A stretch of 64,000 nt of DNA. Source: Fibrobacter sp. UBA7003. GTDB taxonomy: Bacteria > Fibrobacterota > Fibrobacteria > Fibrobacterales > Fibrobacteraceae. The stretch is from assembly GCA_002449765.1 (NCBI GenBank), contig DJXN01000007.1:1-64000 (forward strand), in the 5' to 3' direction. A model generated the notes under the pieces. It searched no databases. It worked only from the letters and a program-made list of their open reading frames with translations, and was not told the DNA's origin. Below are positions 1-8,769 of the stretch, piece after piece (position 1 is the first letter of the stretch; every line of letters starts with the position of its first letter). A program made the position numbers and the translations under genes.

Positions 1-142
1 TTTTCACTTTTTTTGAAAAAACGGGTAAAAACCAGTTTAAAAACCCTCTATCAACAAATAATTCACAAAAATCTAGTGTACAAGACCGTTTCAAGGGAGT
101 CGAAAGCGCAAAAAAACAACCGCACACCACGAAAAAAAGCCC

Positions 143-883
143 CTACTCCTTCCAGACGCTCCTTTTTTGCGGCCTTTCGCCGTTGTTTTCCATGGGAGAC
201 AAACGAACTTGCTCCAACGGAGAACCTTTCACAACCAGATGCAGGAGTTTTTCAGACAAACTAACGTTCGCCGTACGTCCCATTTCACCCCGGACGTCCA
301 CCTTGCCGTACGCAAGAACCTTGCCGCGCTTGACATCGGTAATGGAATACTGGGCCTTCACCGTTTTTACACCCGTTGTATCAGCACGTTCGCTTGCAAC
401 AATGACGACTGGCGATATCACCACCGCGACTTCTTCCACGTCATCCCTGTATTTTTCGCGAAGCACCGGCACCTCGACCGAATCCGCATCTGCGCCATAG
501 CGATGCCACTGGGCGCGCCGTTCCAGCGCAAACGCAGAATCATCGACGCTCATTACTTCCGCACGGACGCTAAGCGTCGCCGCGGCATAATCCATCTGCT
601 GCTTGAACCAGCCGCTGAAATTGCCGCCGTATTCAGGCCACTCTTTTTTGAACGACGAATACCCGTCGAACATAGGCTCGGAATACAATACCGTAACACT
701 GCGCGGGACTCCGTCCCATTCGGGATCCACCCAGCCGCCAGCCGGCACATGGTCCCTATAGTAGGAATCTTGCGTGTAGTTCATCCAGTCAACGGCGAGT
801 TTCATTACCGTGGTACAGCCACTCAGCACACACGTCATTAAGAACAACATAATCACAAACAAAGGAGCAGTAAACTTTTTCAT
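143..883 (-). CDS. Hypothetical exported lipoprotein
   Basis: The product is 246 aa. It opens with a lipoprotein signal peptide: a hydrophobic stretch ending in the lipobox LSGC at about residue 22. The mature part is soluble, with no further membrane segment and no family I recognise. Its start overlaps the stop of the upstream gene (880-1989) by four bases in an ATGA arrangement, so the two are translationally coupled and probably work together at the envelope. The partner looks like an outer-membrane protein, so this may be its periplasmic or outer-leaflet companion; that is inference. Function unknown. Confidence 0.75.
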   Translation of the reverse strand: MKKFTAPLFVIMLFLMTCVLSGCTTVMKLAVDWMNYTQDSYYRDHVPAGGWVDPEWDGVPRSVTVLYSEPMFDGYSSFKKEWPEYGGNFSGWFKQQMDYAAATLSVRAEVMSVDDSAFALERRAQWHRYGADADSVEVPVLREKYRDDVEEVAVVISPVVIVASERADTTGVKTVKAQYSITDVKRGKVLAYGKVDVRGEMGRTANVSLSEKLLHLVVKGSPLEQVRLSPMENNGERPQKRSVWKE

Positions 884-1989
884 CGTCCACTCCTTTTGGG
901 CGCACCGAAATGGACCCCGGCAGAAAGATTCAACACCTCGACCAGGCCGCCCTTGTTGCGACCGTCGATCTCGAAGGAGGAATAGCGCAAGGAGAACTGC
1001 GCCCGGATATCGATATCAAGGACATTCGTCACGGGAATGAAGCCATCGACCTGCACGCCAACGAGCATAGTTTTTGACGACGGGATATCGTCTACATCTT
1101 TCATTTTCAAATCTTCACCGACCATCCCGAATATCACATCCGCCGAGAAATATTTCCATTCCATGAAGGCAAAACCGCCAGACAGCGCCATGGAAAAATG
1201 ACTGAAGTCGTCACCGGAAATAGAACCAACCTGGAGCAGGAACAGGATGCGCGACATCTGCCATTCGGCCATGATGTTGAACCCGGTCGAAGGCTCCAGT
1301 ATTTTTTCCAATCCTCCTGAATACATCGCATAGGAATACCCGCCAAGCAGCGTCCAGTGCATCCACTTGGGAGCCACGGACAGATGCTGATCCTCGGCAG
1401 CCTTCGCCGTCTCGGGGCTTGCTGGAGGCACCCAACCAAGGTAAGGGCTACCGGGATAGCGTTTGCGAAATTCATTCCACTCCGCAATAGAATTGCTATA
1501 GTCCATCGGTTCGCCACCGCCATAGTTCAGCGCGAGGCGTTCCAGGTATATGCCGTAAAATTCGCGCGTCTCGCGCGGGACATCCCTCACCGCCATGGCA
1601 AACCGTAAATCGCGATGGTTCACGTTGATGGCCAGATGACGCTTTTCGAGCAGACATTCCCCACCAACAACCTGCAGTTTTTCGCGGACCGCCACAATGG
1701 AATCGTGTTTCGCGAGCAGAAAATCTATATGCTCCCAATACTTCGGCTTGTCTATGGCATCGGCATCCTGGATCGCCCTGCTGTACAGGAGGAATTCCTC
1801 TTCATAAGAAAGGAGAACAAAACCGGCAGGCGGCGCGAGGCGTTCCAGTTCCTCGACAGCCCTTTCCGAGGAATACCCGTAAATGGCATCGCGCTTGGCC
1901 TTTTCCAAACTTGAATCGGCAGCATAAGCCACCTGTGCAAGCAGCACAAGGCTAAATAGAACTAAACAAAGCTTTTCTCCTCTGGACAT
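880..1989 (-). CDS. Hypothetical outer-membrane protein with signal peptide
   Basis: About 369 aa from the ATG at 1989, which has an AAGGTG ribosome site 5-6 bases upstream; a GTG two codons earlier is the alternative. An N-terminal signal peptide ends near AYA-A. Residues about 25-200 are hydrophilic and mostly helical. From about residue 215 there are alternating hydrophobic/aromatic strands (WTLLGGYSYAMYSG and following) typical of a small outer-membrane beta-barrel. It is the first gene of a two-gene operon, overlapping the lipoprotein gene downstream by four bases. I do not recognise a named family. The barrel call is from strand pattern only. Confidence 0.7.
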   Translation of the reverse strand: MSRGEKLCLVLFSLVLLAQVAYAADSSLEKAKRDAIYGYSSERAVEELERLAPPAGFVLLSYEEEFLLYSRAIQDADAIDKPKYWEHIDFLLAKHDSIVAVREKLQVVGGECLLEKRHLAINVNHRDLRFAMAVRDVPRETREFYGIYLERLALNYGGGEPMDYSNSIAEWNEFRKRYPGSPYLGWVPPASPETAKAAEDQHLSVAPKWMHWTLLGGYSYAMYSGGLEKILEPSTGFNIMAEWQMSRILFLLQVGSISGDDFSHFSMALSGGFAFMEWKYFSADVIFGMVGEDLKMKDVDDIPSSKTMLVGVQVDGFIPVTNVLDIDIRAQFSLRYSSFEIDGRNKGGLVEVLNLSAGVHFGAPKRSGR

Positions 1990-2086
1990 GATCACACCTT
2001 ACCGAAAAACTAATAGGAGGCCCCGAAAACAACTCGAAGACTCTATTAGAATATATATCAACGTTGCAGATTATGAATGTAATTCG

Positions 2087-3766
2087 TCAGCGTTTTGCAG
2101 CGGTCAGTCGGAACGCCACGCAGGCGATATCGACGGCACGGGACAGGCTCATCTCGCGGCTCATGCCTTGCGGCAAGTTGCGAAACCCGACATTGCAAAT
2201 CGTGTCGCAAAGTTTCTGCGCCGCACCTGCGACAGAATCGACAGGCGAGTCTCCCTCGGCATTGCTCGCGGCATTCTGGAGCATGTTCAAAAGCATGAAA
2301 CCGGCACCGAAACGTTGCTGTTTATCTACCAGCGTCACAAGTCTCGATGTGTCGGCCACAAGGAAGCCTATCTGCAAAAGCGTATCGCCCACAAGCTTCA
2401 CCTTCACCTGGCGTTCCACGGCAGAGGCCGGACGTACAAATTTCTGAAGGGGCTGCATGTAGGCAACAAAGGGGCGCTTCACCGGCATCCCGGCGGGCAC
2501 CAGAGCAGCCGCGGCTTCATTGAACCTGGCGCACTCCGCCCTGTAATTTGCCATTACAATTATGTTGTCTGCAAGGTCAAGATAGTCACCGCAGGCGCCC
2601 GCGACAAGAATAAAGTTCATGCCCGCAGAAGCGAGCTCGCGAATGCGGTCGGTCAGCGGGATAAGCGGCTCGCGCTCGTCGCCCAGCAGTTTGCGTACGC
2701 GCATGTCGCGAATCAAGAAGTTCACCGCAGAGGAATCCTCGTCGATGAAGAATGTTCTTGCACCCGCCTCCATGGCTTCGAGAAGGTTCGCCGCCTCGCT
2801 CGTGGAACCCGAGGCCGACAGCGTATTGAAATCCTTCGTGCTGATGCCACCCGGCAAGTCGCGGACAAACATCGAGAGGTCCGTACCGCGAACGCTGCGC
2901 CCGTCTTCCACACCCACACGGAGCGCAGTCTCGTCAACCACGATTCCCTCGCGACCGTCACCCGGCACATGCGGGTACACCGCCCGCGTCAAGGCCTGCA
3001 ACAACGTGGATTTCCCGTGGAACGCGCCGCCGGTAATAACCGAAATTCCCTTGGGGATTCCCATGCCGCGAATTTTGCGTCCGCAAACATCCAGAGTCAC
3101 AGCCATCTCCGCAGGCGAGGCAAACGGCACGGCTCCCTCTAGAGGCATTTCGCTCAGGCCCGAAGCCCTCGGAAGAACCGCCCCGTCGGGCACGAACGCG
3201 CAAAGCCCGCGAGTATCGAGCTGCTCCAGAATTTCCTTGCGTTCGGCAAGCACACGGTAGTGTTCCAGCATCTGGGGTTCGTCCGCCTTGCTGAAATACA
3301 GCCCCGCCGACACAAGGTCAGGCAGGACCATCGTCAAGATTTCCGCCGCAGGTTCCGCCTGAATCTTGCGGCCCTCGCCCGGGAGCCTCACCTGCAAGCA
3401 CACACGAATTTCGCCATTGTCTATCCAAAGGCTATTCCGCACCAACATCTCGGGTCCGGCAGAATCGAACAGGACCGCGGCATCTTTCCCGGGGAACCTT
3501 TCCTGCACCAGGCGTCCCAGTTTACGGTATAGAAAATCGCTCAGCGCGAGCCTGCGTTCAAAGCTACCGCCCCATTCCGACGCATACCCGAGCGTCGAAA
3601 GAGCCGCTTTGAGAATAACCCTCGAAGGCGGCGCATACGGATCTCCCTGCACATGGATAAATTCCAGCACAAAGTCGCCAAAATCCCATGGTTTTTCAGC
3701 GAGGCTCTTGTACAGGCCGTAGTTCTTGCCGCTCAGAATGCGGATTTTCTGGTATAGGGCTTTCAT
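2087..3766 (-). CDS. Predicted ABC-class ATPase (PF09818/COG3044-like)
   Basis: 559 aa soluble protein resembling the 'predicted ATPase of the ABC class' family, which lacks membrane partners and is poorly characterised. A P-loop variant GGAFHGKS lies at about 246-253. A Walker B-like segment (TFFIDEDSSA) follows near 348, and an Arg/Asp-rich region follows that (NFLIRDMRVRKLLG). The N-terminal 200 residues carry the family's PPSR.. and ..D(F/Y)L.R.. segments. Length is normal for the family. It stands alone, divergent from the PEGA gene at 3884. No Shine-Dalgarno sequence is evident before the ATG. Biochemical role unknown; ATP binding is well supported by the motifs. Confidence 0.85.
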   Translation of the reverse strand: MKALYQKIRILSGKNYGLYKSLAEKPWDFGDFVLEFIHVQGDPYAPPSRVILKAALSTLGYASEWGGSFERRLALSDFLYRKLGRLVQERFPGKDAAVLFDSAGPEMLVRNSLWIDNGEIRVCLQVRLPGEGRKIQAEPAAEILTMVLPDLVSAGLYFSKADEPQMLEHYRVLAERKEILEQLDTRGLCAFVPDGAVLPRASGLSEMPLEGAVPFASPAEMAVTLDVCGRKIRGMGIPKGISVITGGAFHGKSTLLQALTRAVYPHVPGDGREGIVVDETALRVGVEDGRSVRGTDLSMFVRDLPGGISTKDFNTLSASGSTSEAANLLEAMEAGARTFFIDEDSSAVNFLIRDMRVRKLLGDEREPLIPLTDRIRELASAGMNFILVAGACGDYLDLADNIIVMANYRAECARFNEAAAALVPAGMPVKRPFVAYMQPLQKFVRPASAVERQVKVKLVGDTLLQIGFLVADTSRLVTLVDKQQRFGAGFMLLNMLQNAASNAEGDSPVDSVAGAAQKLCDTICNVGFRNLPQGMSREMSLSRAVDIACVAFRLTAAKR

Positions 3767-3883
3767 AAAAATTGGCTTTTGGGTGTCTCTTAAAAGAATT
3801 TTACCTACAAAATATTATAAAACTCTTCCCACTTCAAGGAAAACTTTATATTTTAGGGGTAAACGTAAATAGGAGTAACACTA

Positions 3884-4420
3884 ATGAAGAAACTTTACAT
3901 CCTCGCCCTTTTGGTGGCATTCCTTGTCTCGGCCGCTGTCGCAGACGACGACCCGCCTCCCCGCGGAAAGCCCGCAACCGTTACCATCATCACGAACCCG
4001 CCCAACAGCGAAGTGTACCTGGGTAACGAACTCCTCGGCAAGAGCCCCATCGAGAACATGCAGGTGCAGTCCGGTCGCCAGACCCTCATCGTCATCGACC
4101 AGGGCTACGAACTGGTGAACCAGCGCGTGAACGTGTGGCCGGGCAAGGACAAGCGCAACACCTTCGACTACGGCACCAAGATCCCGAAGGGCCACATCGA
4201 AGTGACGACCATTCCGGGCAAGTGCCTTATCTATGTCGACGGCGAAAACTCCGACAAGACCGACGGCGCAGCTCTCACCATCCACAACCTCGACGCAGGC
4301 GACCACCTCGTGCGCGCAGAATGCTCCAACCGCAAGTCCGCCGAAATGCTCGTGACCGTGAAGGGTGAAGAAACCGTCAAGATTACGCTCGACGCTAGCG
4401 GCAAGAAGAAAAAGAAGTAA
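3884..4420 (+). CDS. Exported PEGA-domain protein
   Basis: 178 aa with an N-terminal signal peptide (LYILALLVAFLVSAAVA). It has two tandem PEGA-type repeats. The first, about residues 31-95, contains ITNPPNSEVYLGNELLGKSP. The second, about 100-165, contains TTIPGKCLIYVDGENSDKTDG. PEGA repeats are small beta-sandwich modules of surface or periplasmic proteins, usually with a binding or structural role. The C-terminus is a lysine tail (KKKKK). A ribosome site (AGGAG) precedes the ATG, a TATATTTTA -10-like box sits at 3847-3855, and a strong terminator follows at 4457-4480, so it is a single-gene unit. Substrate or partner unknown. Confidence 0.8.
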   Translation: MKKLYILALLVAFLVSAAVADDDPPPRGKPATVTIITNPPNSEVYLGNELLGKSPIENMQVQSGRQTLIVIDQGYELVNQRVNVWPGKDKRNTFDYGTKIPKGHIEVTTIPGKCLIYVDGENSDKTDGAALTIHNLDAGDHLVRAECSNRKSAEMLVTVKGEETVKITLDASGKKKKK

Positions 4421-4456
4421 TCGTCAAAGCACCGCGGGTGCACACGAAGAAACTGC

Positions 4457-4480
4457 AAAGGACGCCGGATGGCGTCCTTT
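4457..4480 (+). terminator. Hairpin terminator after the PEGA gene
   Basis: A perfect 10-bp stem (AAAGGACGCC / GGCGTCCTTT) with a GGAT loop. The T run at the end of the 3' arm continues as ATTG. It lies 37 bases after the PEGA stop codon. Confidence 0.8.
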
Positions 4481-4490
4481 ATTGTATATA

Positions 4491-4567
4491 CGAGGCAAGC
4501 TCTTGCATGCCAAAATTTTTTTTCATCGCTTACGCATGTGTATGCGCGAGGCAAGCTCACGCTTGCC
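4491..4567. repeat. Two copies of a 12-bp direct repeat within palindromes
   Basis: CGAGGCAAGCTC occurs at 4491-4502 and again at 4547-4558, 56 bases apart. The second copy is the left arm of a clean palindrome (GGCAAGC-TCAC-GCTTGCC). The first is followed by a decayed right arm (TTGCATGCC). It lies between the PEGA gene terminator and the convergent gene ending at 4581, so it may be an extragenic palindromic element or the terminator of the minus-strand operon. Confidence 0.5.
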
Positions 4568-4580
4568 GAAGTTTCTCGTT

Positions 4581-5795
4581 TTACTTTCCGCAGGTAGCCT
4601 TGACCTGCTGTTCCAGTTCCTTGAACTTGAGTTTGCCGATAGCCTTGGAAACGGCTTCGCTTTCCGTCTTCCCGACACCCTTGGAACTCTTCGAGAAGCT
4701 GACCCTGTCACCGGAAACGGAGATGGCGACATCAAATGACAGGAGCTGGTTCAGGGAACTCTTGGGAGTCGACTTTACCTCCGCGGCGAGGAGCGGGTAG
4801 CGGGAATCGTTTCCGACGAAGATGGATTGCTTGGCCATCTGGTCGGTAAGCGCCTTGCATCCGTCTGCATTGCCCTTGCAGTCAAGGCGCACATTGCATG
4901 CCGGCAGCTTAACCTCGTACTGGACCACAAAGCCCTGGGCCATCCCGGCCGCCTTCAAGATATCTTTCGGGAAGTTGGGAACCAGGGTCAAGGTATGTTG
5001 GCCAGCACCGAATTCCACATTCTGGATCGTGAACACGGCAACGCCCTGATCCTGGGTGCGACGTTCGGCGAGCGTCTTGCCATTTTGCACGGCCTTCAGC
5101 GGGAAATCCGTCACGATTCCATTCGCATCCGTAACCGTCACGTTCAAGTCGGTGATGATATCCTTGTCGATAACCAGGCGCGCCGGTACGGATTGCACGC
5201 TGATGTTCGCGAGGCGCGATGCGATAGCGGCCTTGAGACCGGGAAGATTGTGCTTCAGGTTGAACGATTCATTCAGGGTAAAGACCTTGGCAAGTTCAGC
5301 CTTCAACTGCGCATACGGCTGCAGGAGAGCCTCTGCCGCGGCGAGGTTGCGCGCAGCCTCGTCATAGCGGGAAGCGTCCAGGGCGGCGCGGCCGGCAGCT
5401 TCAAACTTCTCGAGCTTTTCTTTTGCCGTCGCCATCTGCAGGCGGATGTTGTTCGTCATCTCGTCGATATCGAGCGTGGCCGTCGCGCGGAAGCGCTTGC
5501 CTTCCTTCGGGAGCGGAGTCACCTTGATCCACTTGAGGTCGACATCGGTCTTCACGTTCTTGTTGGACGTATAGGTCTGCGAAATCTTCTCCTTGCCTCC
5601 AGCGGACACATCCTCCGTATAGAGCTTGTCATCGGTCTTGACCGTCGATGAAACCTGCTTTGCGACACCGGCCATCGCAGTATTATTCGCTTCTTCCTGC
5701 GATACGGCAGAAGATGCCGTATAGGTAATGACCTTGCCAGCAAAAGCAGCAACAGAGAACGACAACAGCAAAATCGCAATTTTCTTGATGTTCAT
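4581..5795 (-). CDS. Exported LPP20-like protein
   Basis: 404 aa with a signal peptide (IAILLLSFSVAAFAG). Residues about 20-125 resemble the LPP20/flagellar-assembly-T-like fold, with repeated Ala-rich helices followed by a strand region ending FRATATLDIDEM. A helical, possibly coiled-coil segment follows (about 125-190). The C-terminal half is beta-rich and contains three cysteines (CNVRLDC..CKAL). It starts one base after the stop of the upstream exported gene (5797-6789), so the two form an operon and probably act together in the periplasm or at the outer membrane. Function unknown; the family assignment is by pattern and only moderately sure. Confidence 0.65.
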   Translation of the reverse strand: MNIKKIAILLLSFSVAAFAGKVITYTASSAVSQEEANNTAMAGVAKQVSSTVKTDDKLYTEDVSAGGKEKISQTYTSNKNVKTDVDLKWIKVTPLPKEGKRFRATATLDIDEMTNNIRLQMATAKEKLEKFEAAGRAALDASRYDEAARNLAAAEALLQPYAQLKAELAKVFTLNESFNLKHNLPGLKAAIASRLANISVQSVPARLVIDKDIITDLNVTVTDANGIVTDFPLKAVQNGKTLAERRTQDQGVAVFTIQNVEFGAGQHTLTLVPNFPKDILKAAGMAQGFVVQYEVKLPACNVRLDCKGNADGCKALTDQMAKQSIFVGNDSRYPLLAAEVKSTPKSSLNQLLSFDVAISVSGDRVSFSKSSKGVGKTESEAVSKAIGKLKFKELEQQVKATCGK

Positions 5796-5796
5796 C

Positions 5797-6789
5797 TTAC
5801 TTCAACTCGATAAGAATAAGTTTCTTGGTGATGTTGATTTTCTTGACTGTCACCGAACCCTTCATGCCGCGACGGACGTAGCTGTAGACTTCCTGCGAAT
5901 CGGCGAACTTGTTCATGTCCGCGAATACGGTCAGGTCGATAGTCTTCGATGTCATCACGTTCACGCTAACACGCTTGAAAGCCTTCTTCAGGAGCTGATC
6001 TACGTCATCCTGGATATCCTCGACACGCTGTTCATCGAACTCTCCCTGGAGTTTCATGATGACCTTGTACTGCACGCCGTTCTTACGGTCCACTTCCCAG
6101 TAACCCTTGATTTTCTTCTCGAGGCCAGGCATGGCGCGTGTAGCGGCGGCAAAGACTGCGTCAGCAATTTCGCCACGGGAATTTCCCGAAACCATGGCCT
6201 GGCTCGTCTGGCTTCCCAGAAGGCGCGCGGTCGCGGCCTCGTAGGCGCTCAGCTCAATCAGCACGACTCCCTTTTCGATGGATGCCGCAAACTTGACGTA
6301 GATATCGGCACCGAGAGCAAGACTTGCAAGATAGGAGAGGTCCTCGTCCGTCTCGGCGATATCCTGCTGCATCTGGATGACCTCGTTCAATGTCTCCTGG
6401 CCCTGCAGGGACTTGACTTCGTACTGGCGCTGTGTCAAATAGCTGTTGATGGCTTCGGTCGCCATGCGGTTGTTGGGGTTGCTCTGGAAAGCCTGCAAAT
6501 CACTCATGCCCTTTGCCTTCTGGGCCGGGACGACGAGAATTGTAGGCATGTGGAAGTCCCCCGCATAGGAGGAATTCGACTGCGAAACCGGCCTCTGGGC
6601 CGATGCCGGAGCCACCGCCTGCTGCTGGGTCCTCTGTGCGGGAGCCGTCTTCGGGGCGGGCCTTTCCACCCCATCCAATTCGTCATACGCACGGGAAGCG
6701 TCGCGCTTGGTCTCCGTTCGCGATGGAGCCCCGAACGAGAGGCCGACCAGGCAACCGAGGAGAATTATGTATTTTGCGATATTTCGCAT
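5797..6789 (-). CDS. Exported protein, DUF6175-like
   Basis: About 330 aa from the ATG at 6789, chosen because AGAAGG stands 8 bases upstream; an in-frame ATG at 6822 lacks a ribosome site. It has a signal peptide (YIILLGCLVGLSFGA), then a low-complexity Pro/Gln/Arg linker (about 30-75). A globular domain follows, starting with MPTILVVPAQKAKG, a pattern I associate with DUF6175 and CsgG-neighbour proteins. The C-terminal 100 residues look like a duplicated alpha/beta module. It is the first gene of an operon with the LPP20-like protein. Envelope location is supported by the signal peptide; function is not known. Confidence 0.6.
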   Translation of the reverse strand: MRNIAKYIILLGCLVGLSFGAPSRTETKRDASRAYDELDGVERPAPKTAPAQRTQQQAVAPASAQRPVSQSNSSYAGDFHMPTILVVPAQKAKGMSDLQAFQSNPNNRMATEAINSYLTQRQYEVKSLQGQETLNEVIQMQQDIAETDEDLSYLASLALGADIYVKFAASIEKGVVLIELSAYEAATARLLGSQTSQAMVSGNSRGEIADAVFAAATRAMPGLEKKIKGYWEVDRKNGVQYKVIMKLQGEFDEQRVEDIQDDVDQLLKKAFKRVSVNVMTSKTIDLTVFADMNKFADSQEVYSYVRRGMKGSVTVKKINITKKLILIELK

Positions 6790-7065
6790 ATCACACCTTC
6801 TTTCAAACATCTTGCGATACACCGGCTACCCCTGCCAAACCGCATCAGGGGTCACCCTAGCATCTTAATAGATAGTAATATATACTTTTTTTCACATTGT
6901 CAGAGAAAAATGATACGAAAAGTGTGATAAATATCCTATTTATCCGATAAAAGGACTCGGAAAGAAGGCTTCTGGCCCATTTTCTTGTTTTTTCGGACAT
7001 TCGAGTGTCCGTTTTTTGATTTTTTTTTCTAGTTTCAAGTTTGAAAGTCAATCCAAGGAGTCTAT

Positions 7066-8010
7066 ATGAACTTCAAAGCAGTCCTTGCGGCAGGCGCCCT
7101 GCTTGCAACACAGTCTTTTGCCATCATCGGCATCGGTGCTCACTACACCCCCAATTTCGGGACGAAGATGACCGGTTTCTCGGCCACCCCAGACAGGTTC
7201 GGCAACAGCGTCGACGTTTCCGATGCGGGCGAAGTCAAGCTGTGGCACGGTGGTTTCAACGAGATGATGCACGGTTTCGGCTTCAAGGTGTGGGTGGACA
7301 TCCTCCCCATCATCGACGTGGAAGCGACATTCAACATCCAGTTCGGCTCCTACGACGCATCGCTGTTCATGCTCGACCCGAGCCTCGCCCTCAAGAGCGC
7401 CATGGGCATGGGCTCCGGCGAAGAATACAAGCTGGAAGACTACAAGCAGATTGACCTCGAAATCGAACTTGGCGGGACCCCGTTCGGCAAGGCGAACCCG
7501 AAGTTCGTGCAGATGAACGGCGACATCTCCATTACCTACCCCATCACGTTCATCCCCATCATCCGCCCCTACATCGGCGGCGGTCTCACCTACTACATGA
7601 ACACGTTCATCCTGAACCAGAAGTTCACGAAGCGCGTCGTCGGTGACACCTACAAGACCCTCATCGACACCTTCAAGGACGAAGCGGAAAAGAAGGTTAA
7701 CGACATCATGAGCGACCCGACCAAGCTGCTCGACCCATCCGCAGACCCGACTTCCATGGCGATGCCCGACCAGGCCGACATCATGAAGACTGTCTCTGAC
7801 GCCATGGTCGAGAACCTGCAGGATGCCGCCCTCGAAGAAGGTCTCAAGACTAGCATCGGCGGACATATCCTCGTTGGCGTGCGTGCCAAGCTCCCCATCA
7901 TCCCGATCGCCGCATATGCAAACTTCAAGTACTACTTTGGCGGAGACTTCCCCGAAGAAGTCGAACCGGGCAGGATGGCCGCTGAAGTCGGCGTCGGCTT
8001 TGCACTTTAA
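7066..8010 (+). CDS. Putative outer-membrane beta-barrel protein
   Basis: 314 aa with a signal peptide ending ..ATQSFA. Alternating hydrophobic strands with Gly and aromatic residues run through the first 110 residues and again from about 145-180 and 255-314. A helical periplasmic or extracellular insert occupies about 185-250 (EAEKKVNDIMSD.., then DIMKTVSDAMVENLQD). The C-terminus (EVGVGFAL) ends in a hydrophobic strand, as barrels do, though without a terminal aromatic residue. AAGGAG precedes the ATG. The response-regulator gene starts 30 bases downstream and may be cotranscribed. No named family recognised. Confidence 0.65.
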   Translation: MNFKAVLAAGALLATQSFAIIGIGAHYTPNFGTKMTGFSATPDRFGNSVDVSDAGEVKLWHGGFNEMMHGFGFKVWVDILPIIDVEATFNIQFGSYDASLFMLDPSLALKSAMGMGSGEEYKLEDYKQIDLEIELGGTPFGKANPKFVQMNGDISITYPITFIPIIRPYIGGGLTYYMNTFILNQKFTKRVVGDTYKTLIDTFKDEAEKKVNDIMSDPTKLLDPSADPTSMAMPDQADIMKTVSDAMVENLQDAALEEGLKTSIGGHILVGVRAKLPIIPIAAYANFKYYFGGDFPEEVEPGRMAAEVGVGFAL

Positions 8011-8040
8011 TTTTAAGGAAGGAATACAAAGGAATCAAAG

Positions 8041-8769
8041 ATGGCTCTCAATCCAAGCAGCACAAGCATCCTCATTGTTGAAGACGAAATTGCAATTGCC
8101 GAAGGTCTCGTGGATCTCTGCGAACTCAACGGCTACAACGTAAAGCACGTGACCGATGGCGAAAGCGGCCTTTCCGAAGCCCTCTCCGGGCAATACGGGC
8201 TAGTCCTCCTCGACGTGATGCTCCCTGGAATGAACGGTTTCGAAGTCTGTGACAAGATTCGCGAAAAAGACAGAAGCCTCCCCATTATCATCCTCTCGGC
8301 AAAGAACACCGACGAGGACATCATCAACGGCCTCAAGTTCGGCGCCGACGACTACATCCCGAAGCCGTTCTCCGTCCCCATGCTGCTCGCCCGCATCGAA
8401 GCGGTACTCCGCAGGAGCAGGCAGTCGCTGGAAAACGAAGGCAAGCTCGCCGCCGGCAACCTCCGCGTGAACTTCCGCGAATACGCAGGAACGCGCGGCA
8501 AGGAAGAACTCGCATTCACCCGCAAGGAAATCGAAATCCTCGAATACCTCTGGAACAACCGCGACCACGCAGTGCCCCGCTCGGAGCTGCTCCGTGAAGT
8601 CTGGGGCTACGAGAATGCCGAATCCGTGGATACGCGCACCGTGGATATCCACATCACCAAGTTGCGCAAAAAGATCGAGGACGACCCCTCGCACCCGAAG
8701 CTCCTGGTCACGTTCCGCGGCGAAGGTTACCAGATGCGGTCGACGCCTGAATGCACAAAAACCGCTTAA
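8041..8769 (+). CDS. OmpR/PhoB-family response regulator
   Basis: 242 aa two-component regulator. The receiver domain spans about 9-122, with acidic pocket E14-D15, phospho-acceptor D58 (LLDVMLPG), and conserved Lys108 in the IPKPF motif. The C-terminal winged-helix DNA-binding domain (about 135-236) has the family's FTRKEIEILEYLW opening and VDIHITKLRKKIEDDP recognition segment. All catalytic positions are intact. The last 19 bases overlap the histidine kinase gene, so the pair is translationally coupled and almost certainly cognate. AAGGAA lies upstream of the ATG. The signal and regulon are unknown; the preceding barrel protein may be a target or part of the same transcript. Confidence 0.95.
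   Translation: MALNPSSTSILIVEDEIAIAEGLVDLCELNGYNVKHVTDGESGLSEALSGQYGLVLLDVMLPGMNGFEVCDKIREKDRSLPIIILSAKNTDEDIINGLKFGADDYIPKPFSVPMLLARIEAVLRRSRQSLENEGKLAAGNLRVNFREYAGTRGKEELAFTRKEIEILEYLWNNRDHAVPRSELLREVWGYENAESVDTRTVDIHITKLRKKIEDDPSHPKLLVTFRGEGYQMRSTPECTKTA

Noticed and set aside
13..264. Plus-strand 83-codon frame at the window start
   Set aside because: TTG start without a ribosome site, low-complexity basic product, overlapping the end of a well-supported lipoprotein gene.
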